DNA of 64,000 nucleotides, from the NCBI GenBank assembly GCA_009869945.1, contig WIXG01000099.1:162137-226136 (forward strand), given 5' to 3'. The notes beneath the pieces are model-generated. The model was not told where the DNA came from and made no database searches. It saw only the letters and a program-made list of their open reading frames with translations. The translations under genes were made by a program, and so were the position numbers. This DNA is from Mesaphorura yosii. Its lineage: Eukaryota; Arthropoda; Collembola; Poduromorpha; Tullbergiidae. Shown here in pieces: positions 13,300-24,456 of the stretch. Each line of letters starts with the position of its first letter. Within the stretch, counting starts at the first letter, position 1.

Positions 13300-13590
13300 C
13301 ATGAGGTACAAGATTCCTGCAGGTTGTAAGCACAGTTAAGCTTGTTGATTGCTGCATCACAATTAACGGACTAAAAAATTACTACATATGCTTAAATAGC
13401 ACAGCCTGCTGATTAATTGTTGATGACTTCTCTGTATCACAATCACACTTATCAAACTTATCAAACTAAAAGAAGATTCCTACAGACTTAAAAATTTACA
13501 AGGCAGCTTATCCTACTTGGAATTAATCTATCTCTGTATCACAATTGAAATTGACCACAAGAAGATTCCTGCAGATCTGAACAAACTATA
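13300..13590. repeat. Degenerate local repeat between convergent genes
   Basis: The phrase TCTCTGTATCACAAT occurs at 13429 and 13531. AGAAGATTCCTRCAGA occurs at 13471 and 13560, and a weaker third copy of AAGATTCCTGCAG lies near 13309. The two better copies are about 90-100 bp apart and differ by a roughly 13-bp indel. This is a decayed tandem duplication in the 3' flank of two convergent genes. Confidence 0.45.
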
Positions 13591-13612
13591 AACCAATCAC
13601 CATCTTGACTTC

Positions 13613-15901
13613 TTAATCGTCACAATGGCCGCGTATCTCCAAAGTTCGGCCACATCTTCGTACATATTTTCCTGTAGAGCGGAAAATTTGTAACTTCAGT
13701 ATCGCCTTGTGAGTATAGGCGAACTTGAATGTGGGTGTCCAAGCATCAGGTAGAGCCCTTGACACCAATTCCAAGAATATTTCTTCATCCATGTCTTTGC
13801 CAAATGGATAAACCAAGGCGTGGCATATCTTTCTATACAAACGATTTTTCTGGAAAATGATTCAGAGAGCAAACATGTCAGTTTTGATGTCAATATTTTC
13901 GAATCTGGCAATCACAGCTTACCACAACCGCTTCAAACTGCAGCTTAACCTGAAATTGTGCTGCACAAACTCGCGTTGCTGCAGGAGGTGGCTCGAAAGA
14001 AAAACACCAGGTAAGCTGCTTTTCCTGCAAAAAATAAAATGACGCAAGCTCATAAATCTTCATGGCTTCAGATTCCAAAATATTAATACACACCTCGAAT
14101 CGTACTTGGTGGATTGTAAATTTTCCATCCCCACACTCAGCAATGGTTTGCGTTAAGATGGAAGGCAGCACTGACACTGAAAGAGGAATGTCTCAGCTTA
14201 CGACACAAGCACGTGGTGGGCGTAGTGACCAATGAACATGAAGGGCCTTACTTTTGCATGAAGCTGCCTCTAATGGGAGGCGAAGTTCGCACTGAACCAA
14301 AGGGTCTTGCCTCGGCCATCTAATTAATTCCTTGTTTGATAATTCGGGAAATATACGTAAGAAATGTCCCCTTAAAAGGTGATCCACGTACTTTGTATAG
14401 ATAACCTCTGCATCACAAAACTCGCAAGAGTTCGCACCATGATCCCTAGCACACAAATTAAATTAGTCAAGCCTCAAGCGTTGATGATTTTAAAAAATAG
14501 TAAACACAAGTCAAGTGTGTAACAGAAACTTACTCGCAAACCAAAAAATGTTTGGGCGCGTAATCTTTTAGATTTAAGCAGCTCTGGTGAGCACTGAGCT
14601 GTGATCCACTGACTTTCAATCCACAGTAGCATACATACTGGAGATCTTGTAACAATGCGTCGATCCGCCTCATCTCCACTGGGACGCCGACTTCGTCACA
14701 AATTGGACAACGGAAACGAAATCGTTTATCGGGTCGACACGGTACAACACATTCTCGTTGACATAAGGAGCACATTGAATGTCCTCGGATGCAACCCAAG
14801 ATAGGTGGAGCAAAATTGCGCTTACATTTGCAGCACACTAAAACTTTTGCCACTTCCATTTTTATTTTGTCTGACGCCGTGACTTCAGTTGACGCCAGCA
14901 CTTCACGCATCCTCGACCTCCCATTCATTTTTCCTAAAAGAAAGAATCATTTGAATCATTTTTCCGCACAAGAACTATGTAATGTTTGTAGTGACATGAT
15001 CCAATGTAAGAATCTTCACTAACTTTCCAGATGGAGAGTTAATTTCGACTTTAATGTTCTCGCCTCTTTGCCAAATTGTTCCACCGAAGAAGTTGACGCC
15101 GTAATGTTTACTTCGCTCTTTTTGAAATGTTTGACTATTTCAACTGTTTCTTTTCGAACGATCTGCTCACATTGCGTCGGAGTTGGAGACCCATTGGAGT
15201 TGCGTCTACCTTCAGCAGATTCTGCAACGGTTCCCACTGGAATTGTAACCCTGAAAATGTTCAAAGAAAACTGGAATCTGAAAAGAAAAACGATCTATGT
15301 AATGCCAAAACTGCAATACTGCAATACCTGTTGTCGTCCTGTTGCGCGTCCAACTGACTCAGCAAGCTGCCAGGCTCATAAATTGGATTCGATGGAGTAG
15401 GATCACCACCAAATACAAATTTCGAAAGCATTCGAGGTGGTCTGGACGGAAGATTCAAATGCTGCGCAGGCTGTACTGAATTTTCACCATCCACAAATAA
15501 ATCTGGGTCGAATGGTACTCGACGATTCGGATCCGGAGGTCCTGGACCAGAACGATTTCTTGTTCTACCTAAAAACAGCCTGATAGTGAAATTTCGACTT
15601 CGGGTATACTTTCGAACCTGAACATAAGCAGCCTAATCCATCAGGGCTGGCATGTTATGCTCACTTTGCGTTATGATACGACCCGATGGGTTTGTTTACT
15701 TACGTCCTGTCCTATTGTTGAAAAATCTTCTTTCAATCTTCGCACGCCTTGCGTAATACTCTTCTTCCACTCCCTCATCATTCCCGTCAATATTCATTAA
15801 TCGCACGATTTCACCGTCTCTAGGACTTCGAAAATCAGCAAACGAAGTCGAACACGTGTAGTCGAATGGATTTAGTTCGTTTCTTGCTTCTGCTGACACA
15901 A
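13613..15901 (-). CDS. SIAH/SINA-type RING E3 ubiquitin ligase with long N-terminal extension (5' end uncertain)
   Basis: Eight exons in continuous phase: 15901-15704, 15568-15328, 15250-15024, 14933-14534, 14445-14252, 14176-14094, 14024-13923, 13849-13613. About 559 codons from the opening of the first exon. The RING is in 14933-14534: paired cysteines (CCKCKRNF), PPILGCIRGHSMCSLC and RCPIC. This closely follows the SIAH pattern, in which PPI and GH precede the third metal-ligand pair. A SIAH-type second zinc region follows (VCEDHGANSCEFC ... YVDHLLRGHF), then a C-terminal substrate-binding-like region. SIAH proteins are usually about 280-320 aa; here roughly 220 polar residues precede the RING. 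The true start is unresolved: the first listed exon opens with a 3' splice site (TTGCAG), and its first in-frame ATG is at 15797. An upstream exon probably exists. Targets are unknown. Confidence 0.8.
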
Positions 15902-16701
15902 CTGCAATTAATCAAGGAACAATATGCCAGTTCCAGGTGGTAAATACACTTAAGATATAGGAACAAGAATATAATCAAACACTCCACCGTTGCAAGACTC
16001 CAGTCCAGTCCCAAAGAGGAAGATCCAAATCCAAGTCTCTCGTCAGCAGTCAACACGGCATTGATATCGATCTGTCTAAGGAAGATGGCAAATGTCAAGT
16101 CACACCGACCGAGCCAATGGCAGACTAATAGCTGCGACACCCTACGCTGCGTTATAAAACTTAATGAACTTACGAGATTACGAGGCAACCATCGAGCGAA
16201 GCGAAGCCAGTGCCAGTGCCAAGTGCAGTACACGACCAATCTAACAGGGATGAAGCAACGCGTGTCGCGAGAATGACGATGATAGACGCCAAAGCCAAAG
16301 ACGAGATAACTAGATTTCAGATTTGCATGTAAACGAGACAGTCAGCTTTCAGACTATTGGGCGTTTTCAATTCTTCTACTCAGTTTGAACAACGCAACAT
16401 GACTAAAATGAAAACACAGCAAATTATGAAATAATTTTATGATTCCCTGACGTACATGTTCAGTGACGCCGCTAGTTTCGTCTTGTTTTGATGGAATAGT
16501 GCGGTACAAACATTTGTGTAGAACATGCTTGAAGGCGTAGTGAAAGTAGGAGAAGGGATAAGTGCGTAGTTGGAGATTTGAGAAAGTCGATTTCATATTT
16601 TCGAAATTTTTGTTTATGATTTAAGTTGCTAATTAATTGTGGTTGTGTGAGATTAAGCTAAAATTGCATCTCAAAACAGACGATTCAGAGGAATTACAAT
16701 T
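15902..16701. other. Divergent intergenic region between RING and Tudor genes
   Basis: The two genes point away from each other, so their promoters and the missing 5' exon of the RING gene should lie here. A minus-strand open stretch near 15.9-16.2 kb lacks an ATG in a useful frame and may be untranslated leader. No clear TATA box was found. Confidence 0.4.
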
Positions 16702-19700
16702 ATGGCAAGCAGCGGTAGCAAACACGTAGGCTTTCCGGCGGACCGCGGCGCGTCGCACTCATTTTTCGACCTAGATTGCCTCATGTCCATAATAGATGAA
16801 CACAGTGATTACGACGATGGATTTGAAGAGACTCCACATTTTGGAGTGTGTACGCACGGGACTGGGCCATTGGATTTTTACTTGGTCCGTCTAGAAGATG
16901 TGGATCAGGCGCGGCTGATTAACTACTGGATTTCTGATCATGTTGATGAATTGCAACCCATTCCAGCTCCATCAAATGAATTTCTGGGGAAAGTGGTAAG
17001 ATAATAGTGGTTAAAGCACACTTATTTGGAGTTCTTCGATTGTCTTAAACTACTTCCGTTTAAGGTTGCATGTCGTCGCCCTTTCCGAGCAACTCGCTTA
17101 GAGTCATTATGGCTTCGTGGCTTCATAAAGGAATTTAAAGGGGACGGATCTGTACTGTTGAATACTTTAGAATATGGAGTGGATCTCAGAGTACACCATT
17201 CTATGTAATTCTAATTTCCAGCCAAGCTCTTTGCCATTCCTTTCGTCATGCTTCTGCCATGATGCCATTTCTTCAATGTACAGGATTCGGTTATTGCCCG
17301 AGACATTGGCTAACTACCGGCGCTTAAGCATTCCGTCCCAGCTGGATAACCTCATTCCGGCGATTCATGAACCAAATTTTAATAACACAATTAGGCGTGA
17401 ATTTATTATGATGGTGTCTCGAAATAAGTTGCTCGAAATAGGGTACGAATTCTGGGATAGAGAAACCGGGAAATGGAAGGTTCGCTTACGGTTGGGGGAG
17501 GAAAATATTGCGTCGATGATTGAGGCACGATGGAAATCAAGATTGGACATCCCTAAAGAATTTTCTAGTGACACTTGGAATAGCGAAAAGCTTCCAAACG
17601 TGGTTAGTCACATGAATTGAAAGACAACAGGGAAGAATAATGCTGTGCATATTATTGAGAAATTATTAGTGCACCAAACAAAATATTGACTTTACCAAAC
17701 TTTTTAATTATTCAGCACAATCGTTAATTTCCATAACTATATTGTGGTCGCACTGTCGAACTTCCTGGTATTTCTTCAACAGTACTCGCAGTCTTTTCAT
17801 ACCCGAAGTTAGCGTATACTTCTCTTCGTCTTCCTCCAAACAAGGTGCCAGAATCTCGTCGAAGTTCCTATAGCATTTGGGTTTAATGTCGACCGCTGAC
17901 GTTGATGGTTCGAAGGGCGTGAATGCTTGAGTTCCCCAAAGCTTCCAGTCCACCTCGTTCAGATACGCATTCAGGTCCTCAGTCAGCTGTACTTGGTCTT
18001 TGTTTTCGCATCCCTCAGATGGTGCTGGTCGTGCGACCATAAATGGTGTGCTATGTATCCAGACAAACTGCAAGCAAATCCAGAGACATTAGGGTTGAAG
18101 GTCGAAGCCGCGACGATCAAACTTTATCATTGATATACCAAACCTCTGTGGCCAAACTTTTTTATATTTACAGCATAACATATTTATTTCAATAACCATG
18201 CACAACTCTACCATACTTTATGATGATCGCACCAAATAGAATGACGAATGCTTTGGTCAGTTGTGGTTTCCTACGCTGCCGGTTATCATCAAGATGTTCG
18301 CCTTTTCTATCCATTCTCACGATCACAGGTACGCACAATTATAACACTAGAAATCTAAGGACAATTCGAGAAGTATATTACACAGGTCGTGGCGACATCA
18401 CAATAAATTCCCCATTTTTCGGAGTCAAGTGATTCTGGCAGAGAAAATCGACTAGTTCGAAAGCGTGTAAAACCTCGGAGAAACGACTGGCAGTTCACGT
18501 AAATTTGAATCATCATCTGAAGCCAAAGACTACGTGAAAAGTGAAAGATGCTGGGTGCGCACAACTATTAGCAAGACTTCTGATGGGGACAAAATTTATT
18601 ACGGAAGTCGTCACAACAGCAAATGCCCGTCTGGAGTTTACTTACTGTTCCACTGAGATAATTTAGCAGTCTCTTTGTTTGTGAGCAACGCTGAACACAC
18701 AACTCAGGTTGAGACAGAATTTGGAATCAATGGGGACACAAAAGACGCTATAATCCGACTCGGGCGGAAATTTCGCGTGATATTTATAAGCTCCAACTTG
18801 CCAGAAACGAAGAGAATTTCCTTAAAGCATATGATTTGTAGCTTAAAAAGTGGAAGTCAAGCTCAGAAAAAGGTGTTCGTGATTTTGTGAATTATTTTAA
18901 TCCATCATGGATATCGTACAAGAATGGCTGGTACGAGGGACGGGCTCCTGGATTTTCAAATACGAAAAATGCTTTCGAATCCACTAATAACCTCGTCAAG
19001 AAGAAGCACACATTAAGAGAGAGGCTTCCCATATCGCCGTTCCTGAGTCCAGCCGTTGCCATCATCGAGTCATTGTCAAGAACTCGAAAACCATCTCCCA
19101 ATGTTAAGACATTTGCCAAGTCAGCGACACTTAGCACCAAGCTCTGGACAAAGGCATTTCAATGGGCCTCTGACCGTACTTTGTAGGAACGAGAACTTTT
19201 ACTATGTTGCCAAGTCAGGTGAAACCATTACTGATGCAAAAATTACTCAATACGAGCAATATGCTGCCAAACTACACTGGAAAACATTCGACATGTACGC
19301 AAAATCAAAGTTCTCCTTCCGAAAGATAGAATGTGAACACTTCAGTAAAAATTATATTTGCAAGGATTCACTCAGACTTGCAACTCGACTGAAAATAACG
19401 AATTCACCCTCAATTGCTAAAAAATATTCCAATCGGCCAAAAGAGGAAGCGTGGAAGACCAATAAAGACCACATCTGCGTTAACGAAGGACTGAGTGATA
19501 TATGGCATATGTTATATTATTGTTAAATTATGTGAAATAAATTTAAAGTTATGACCAGTATGTTATGTCCGATCATGTAAGAATGCTTGGTTAAAAAATT
19601 TATGGTAAATAAATACTCAGTTTGGCGAAGGTATTATAATGTTACGGAATATTGAGTTCGGGGAATTAATTGAGAAAGTTTGGTAAAGTCATTAAAAAGC

Positions 19701-21821
19701 AGGGTGCCTTAATTACAAGCCAATATTATTGCCTCATACTGATGTTAAACTATTGATTAGACCTGCCTTTCAAGAAGACGACCTCCACCAGAATTTCACT
19801 GGAGGGATGAGATGCAACTTGAGAATTGCAGGAAAGTAATAGTGACAGATGTCACCAATCCAGGCCATTTTTATGTCAAGTATGTCACTAGTAAAACAAC
19901 CAGCGCTGTGAACAAAAAGTTGCAGAACTATTACAATAACAAAAACAGGGCAGAATTATACAAGCTGGTAAGATTTAACGAATCGGTGAATTTGAATATT
20001 TATCAACTCAAAAACTTCAATTTTCTCTTGCAATTATTTTGCAGAGAGGTGGACAGCCTCTACTGGATCGGTATTACGCCTTCAAACTCCGGTCTTCTGG
20101 TTTATGGGAGGCCTGTCGAGTCACACGTATAAATCTTGAGATAAGAACTTGTACAGTTTACGCGGTTGATCTGGATCTTTACTTGGATCATGTTAACTTT
20201 GACGACCTCCTGGAAATGCGAATTGACTTGGTGACTCGTCCCGCAAGGTCAATCTTATGCTCACTTAGCAATGTGGTGCCGCCCAACAATTTGGCAGAAT
20301 GGGAACTGCATTCCATTGAAGGTAAGATTAATTTCGTGTCTGGAATTAAATTCAAGCTCACTTCGAACTCTCAACCTTAATTTTCATGGTGGTTATCAGC
20401 CTTCAAGAATCTTGTTTTTGGCAAAGTATTCCATTGTATGATCAGCACACGACAGGAAGAGTACATGTCATGTGGGCATCCGAACAACAGCTTGAAATTG
20501 GAAGTGGTTCTTCTCGGGATGAAGTCATCTGAGACCGTCAACATTCAATTGTGTGGATTGGGATTAGCGGAGAGCGTCGGACCTTCGTGAGTACAATAAA
20601 TTTACTCTCCTGGTTTAATACTAGATTTTAACTAATGTTGTGAGTCCTTTGAATAGTGCAACCACAATGAATGCGCGCACATCTGATAGTATACCCAATC
20701 CCAAGAACACTATGGCCCACAGTTCTGTCAAGCGAAAGACCAGAAATTCCAACATTGAAAAGCAGGAAGCTATTTCTACGAAGACGAAAGCCAAAGATGG
20801 CTTGAATAATCCAGCTAACCCTACAGATCGTTATCCACCATTTTATTGCTATTGGCTTAAAACTCGACATTTCATTGACGGTGAGGTGAAAAGTGAAATA
20901 CGGTTTACTTTTTTGCTCGTCTTAACACATTTATGGTTCTCTTTAATCAATCATAGGTTTCAAGTCTAAAGTGCCTCTCGGTGTTCAGGGGCGGTGTAAA
21001 ATTATTCGGCCATCCGCGTGCTCGTCTCCTGGCTGCATTTATGTACAAGACGTGTACAGCCTCCAGAACCTCTACGAGATGACGATGAGACTGACGGTTC
21101 AAGCTGAAAAAAGCCCATACTTTTCGTATCCTTTGTTGACGGACGGTGACTTCGTCGCAGTTCAGGTGCCTGGACAGGACTTCTTCTACCGAGGTTTAGT
21201 GAAGGAAGTGTACTCAATAGAAAAAATCATGGTAACTAACTAGACAAACCCGCGACGGTACCCTTGTATTTTAAACGCGATAGGCGGCTGATACTGAATT
21301 CCTGTTTGATTCGCTTTTAGATTCTTTTGGTAGATTTTGGATGTCTCGTGCAAGCGAATGCATGGCGCCTTCGAGTTCTTCCAACGGAGTATTTAAGAGT
21401 GCCGGCATTTGCATCACGAGTGTACTTGGACGTCATTCCGGAGTCCGACCTATTTGCCTGGCCTTCGACTGCCTGTTCGGCTGCAGTTCGTTTCATCCAG
21501 GAACGAAGTGATGACTATCTTTGGTATTTGTACTTGACTCAAGCGGAAACCTTGGCCTTCGAGGAGTACGAACAGGCGCTGGTTTTCGATCACGAGGAGA
21601 AACGATGGCTGAAAGGCCCACCGCAACAATTGTCGGAAGACCTGCAGATCAATTTTATGAAGGAGCATCCTCTGCTCAAGAAGCTGTACTTGGCAGTTGG
21701 TGGACACATCTTTTGTCAAAGTACAAAACCTGTCATTTCTCTCCATCGTCCTGCATTCCAAATCAAGAAAATGTCCACTGACTTGAAACTTTGTGGATAT
21801 CTGCCGCAGACCTCTCACTGA
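16702..21821 (+). CDS. Multi-Tudor-domain protein (likely germline/piRNA pathway type)
   Basis: Best read as nine exons, 807 aa: 16702-16995, 17065-17204, 17284-17602, 19761-19967, 20045-20321, 20400-20586, 20657-20880, 20957-21231, 21321-21821. All joins keep phase. Three Tudor-like modules are visible: residues about 45-175 (LLNTLEYGVDLRV, then IRLLPE), about 265-400 (HFYVKYV ... CTVYAVDLDLYL), and about 550-690 (QDFFYRGLVKEVY, ILLVDFGCLV, LRVLP). The last is the most canonical, with the usual V-D-F/Y-G strand. Such repeats bind methylated arginine on PIWI-type partners, and most animal members act in germline granules; that role is inferred. The weak point is the 2.2-kb intron 3. If transcription ends near 17620, exons 1-3 would be a separate 256-aa protein and the rest would start at the ATG at 19812 (539 aa). 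I cannot name a specific orthologue. Confidence 0.8.
17708..18040 (-). CDS. Hypothetical antisense ORF inside the Tudor intron
   Basis: A 110-codon frame from an ATG at 18040 to TAA. It is open further upstream to a good 3' splice site (GCTTGCAG, exon from about 18071), so it may be the last exon of a small gene. Composition looks coding: acidic centre (CLEEDEEKYTLTSG) followed by a basic helix-like stretch (MKRLRVLLKKYQEVRQ) and no low-complexity runs. I do not recognise the family. It could be a nested gene, a relic of an insertion, or chance. No upstream exon was identified. Confidence 0.35.
   Translation of the reverse strand: MVARPAPSEGCENKDQVQLTEDLNAYLNEVDWKLWGTQAFTPFEPSTSAVDIKPKCYRNFDEILAPCLEEDEEKYTLTSGMKRLRVLLKKYQEVRQCDHNIVMEINDCAE
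18507..19526 (+). mobile_element. Decayed MULE-type transposase (FLYWCH and SWIM ends, core deleted)
   Basis: Left part: a FLYWCH-like zinc finger (CWVRTTISKTSDGDKIYYG, then KCPSGVYLLFH) followed by SLFVSNAEHT, interrupted by a stop. Right part, from about 18790: NGWYEG ... SNTKNAFESTNNLVKK and HTLRERLPISPFL. This matches the segment after the catalytic domain in arthropod MULE transposases, whose N-A-L-E-S-T-N and R-E-R-L-P phrases are characteristic. A SWIM-like end follows (CEHFSKNYICKDS, with Asp where His is expected). The catalytic DDE centre is missing and there are in-frame stops and at least one frameshift near 19180, so it is inactive. Element termini were not located. Confidence 0.7.
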
Positions 21822-22259
21822 CTTATGAAGCAATCGGAACATGGAACATTTGTACTTCTTGAAATTGTTTAATCGTTCAAAATGAGTTAAGGTATGGGTG
21901 GTATAAGTGTAATAAGTTATGTACGATTTGTAAATATTAACAATGTTGTTTTACCCCAGTTCATAACATGGCAATTAACTATGTCTAAGTTAGCATTTTC
22001 AATCGTCCTAAGGAGTAGAATTAATTTAGTCACATAAATCAAAAACAAGAAAAACAAAACCACCAAAATCTACATTAATTTAAACATTTCACATTGTACA
22101 ATTTCGTACTGTTTAGTGAATCCTTGCTCATATAAAAATAATAATTGAACCAATTAAATCCAGTAATTATCCACAAAGTGCAACTTTCGTAAGTGAAAAT
22201 GCTTTGCACATCAGAATCACCCGAAGAGAGACCAAATCATTGATTATGTACGAGGCGAC
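21822..22259. other. Convergent 3' flanks of Tudor and WTAP genes
   Basis: AT-rich 438-bp spacer holding both 3' untranslated regions. No ORF or RNA structure was noticed. Confidence 0.5.
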
Positions 22260-24456
22260 TCACTCATTGCCATTGAAGCTGCTGCTGCTTGGCACCTCGT
22301 CCGGCTGTAGACATTTGGACTGAGTACTGATAGTCGCAGTAGTTCGATTCAAATCAGGACTCTGGATAGCGTTAGCGTTGTTTTCTTCGTCTAACTGCGA
22401 TTGGAACAGTCTCGCTTTTTTAACGGGCTGCGCATCTGTCTCGTCACCGCCCTCACTCGAGTTCGTGACATCTGTCGCTTGCAAAAGCTGCTTCTTCTTC
22501 GTAATTGCATTTTTATCGCCTTCGCCACTCTCACCCGTTTCCATTGACTCGTCGGGAATAGAACAATTATCCGTACTTAGAACACTTTGGTTATTTTTAG
22601 TACTTAATGAATTGTCTTCCGGATCAGAAGAAACTAATCCATTCACCAAATGCGTCCTTCGATTTTCACCGTCCGTATTAATATCTGTGTTGGGCCGAGT
22701 AGAGGTGCTATCATCAGTTTCCTGATCAATCGTCGTCTCCACACTATCATTCTTGGGGTTTCTGCTGTTAGTTCTTGATTTGATCAATTCATCACTCATC
22801 CTTGTCCTACACTTGGAGCACAGGCCTGATAAACTAACTGAACATCTTGCAGCATCGCTTCCAGATGTTTCATCGGTCGCTAATGGCAAGTCGGTTGCAC
22901 TAGAATCGGGTTCTCCGTCTCTATTGTTGCGGTCGCGTAACTGCTGTTGTAAGTAGAATATTGTACTCTGCATTCCCTCAACATCTTCATCCAACTCATG
23001 CACCAACTCAACCATGTCTAAAATTTGGGATAGAACACAATCACTTGTTTAAATCACGAGACTGGGAAAGGTGCAAAGAAGGAAGTTCTGAACTGACCAG
23101 TTTGAGACTTTCGCAAGTCTTCGGTGAGCGTCTTTTGCAAGGCCAAATCATTCTCAAGTTTTGCAACTCGTCCACCATTTATCATCTTCCCCAGTTCCTC
23201 ATTTTCAACGTACAGCATTTTGCATTTGGCCATCAATCGCTTTCCGGTATTGCTACATAAATGACGCGAAATTACCAACTGAAATACCATTGCCCTTAGG
23301 ATGTAACTGAAAGCAAACTTTCTCACCTGTCCGGTGTGAATTTCCAAGCAACCAAATCGTCCTGAGCATCCTGAAGCTTCTTTTTAGTCTCTTGAAGTTC
23401 TTTCTTCATATTCTGCATAATGAAGTTGACCGATGGATCTATCAGACTTGTTTTTAAAACTCCTACTGTTGGTACGACCGCGGATTTGAGTTCATTAATT
23501 TGAGCCACATATTCTTCCATTTCCTGTTCCTTTGTTCTTAGTTTCATCACTAAAATGTTCTCACGTCGTGAAGCGTCGATTTGTCGGGCATGATACTTTT
23601 CGATTGATGACTTCAGTTGGGATATTTCGTCTGTAAAATAGGATCACATCATGTTTCGTCTTTCCATGAATTGGTGCATGAATGAATGAATTATGAATGT
23701 GAACTTACCCTCGTAGTTATTGCTTCTAATATCTATAAATGCTTGAAGTTGGTTGTGCGCCCGAATAAGTTCCTCTCTTGTGCTGGCATCTAATTGCGAT
23801 GGAGTTAGGAAATTGTGGCTTGGGTTCCGATTATCATCAGCATCACTCTCGAAGGTGTTACTATTGTTTGAATTATTGAAAGCAACTTCACCATCACTTT
23901 TTGTACAATTACTATTAGGACTCCTGGTATACGTGCTATTATTATAGCAAGAAGTACTAGCAGCGTCGGGCTTATTTGATGCTAAAGAACGTTCACCTCC
24001 CTTCCCATCAATTTGCCCTTGATGTCTGGAGTTGCGTGTGGATTCCTCGTTTTGGTGATCAGCATCGTCTTCGATATCTTCGTCCTCTGTCACAAAACTA
24101 CTACTCACGCTACGCCGATTTGTCCGGTTTTTACTTCCAGTGTCGGCTTCATCGAAACAACCGCCCTCATCTTCTCCGCCGGTGTTCGTGTCATCGACGG
24201 AGCCACCGTCACATTCTTTTCTGACTTTGCCATTTGTGTTCTTGGAGACGTCGCTGATTGCATCAACTTGCATTGACGTCGACGTTGAAGGACGCTCTTC
24301 ATCATCGATCAGTAAACTCTTATTGGCGTCTTCAGATGTCCTTGCATCAGTATTTACAACTGACGATTTATGTTGACTTTGAGTTTTAGTGTGGTTGGGG
24401 TTAATTGCCGAAGTAGTCTTATTATTGTCCTGATAAAACATTCGACATGTGGCCAT
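22260..24456 (-). CDS. WTAP: WTAP / fl(2)d homologue, m6A methyltransferase regulatory subunit
   Basis: Four exons in phase, 654 aa: 24456-23709, 23630-23327, 23252-23098, 23017-22260. The diagnostic coiled-coil core spans residues about 250-430: LVAWKFTP at the exon 2/3 join followed by TGKRLMAKCKML, then KLENDLALQKTLTEDLRKSQ, then VHELDEDVEGMQSTIFYLQQ. These are the best conserved segments of WTAP and Drosophila fl(2)d. The protein is a nuclear scaffold that holds the METTL3/METTL14 m6A writer complex and affects splicing. Both ends are unusually long, Ser/Thr/Asn/Asp-rich and presumably disordered: about 249 residues before the core and about 220 after. Fly and human proteins are shorter. 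The start is the first ATG of the first exon found; a further 5' exon is possible. Confidence 0.92.

Larger units (their letters stand above)
17603..19760 (+). other. Intron 3 of the Tudor gene, carrying a transposon relic
   Basis: Donor GTTAGT follows a codon boundary at 17602, and the acceptor (...GATTAG) precedes 19761. Every other intron of this gene is 69-89 bp, so this one stands out. It contains an antisense ORF (17708-18040) and a decayed MULE transposase (18507-19526), which probably explain its size. Confidence 0.5.

Noticed and set aside
17174-17283. Continuous reading of the Tudor exon 3 frame upstream to 17174
   Set aside because: This stretch is open by chance. A GTAATT donor at 17205 and CAG acceptor at 17283 remove it and restore the expected Tudor strand order.
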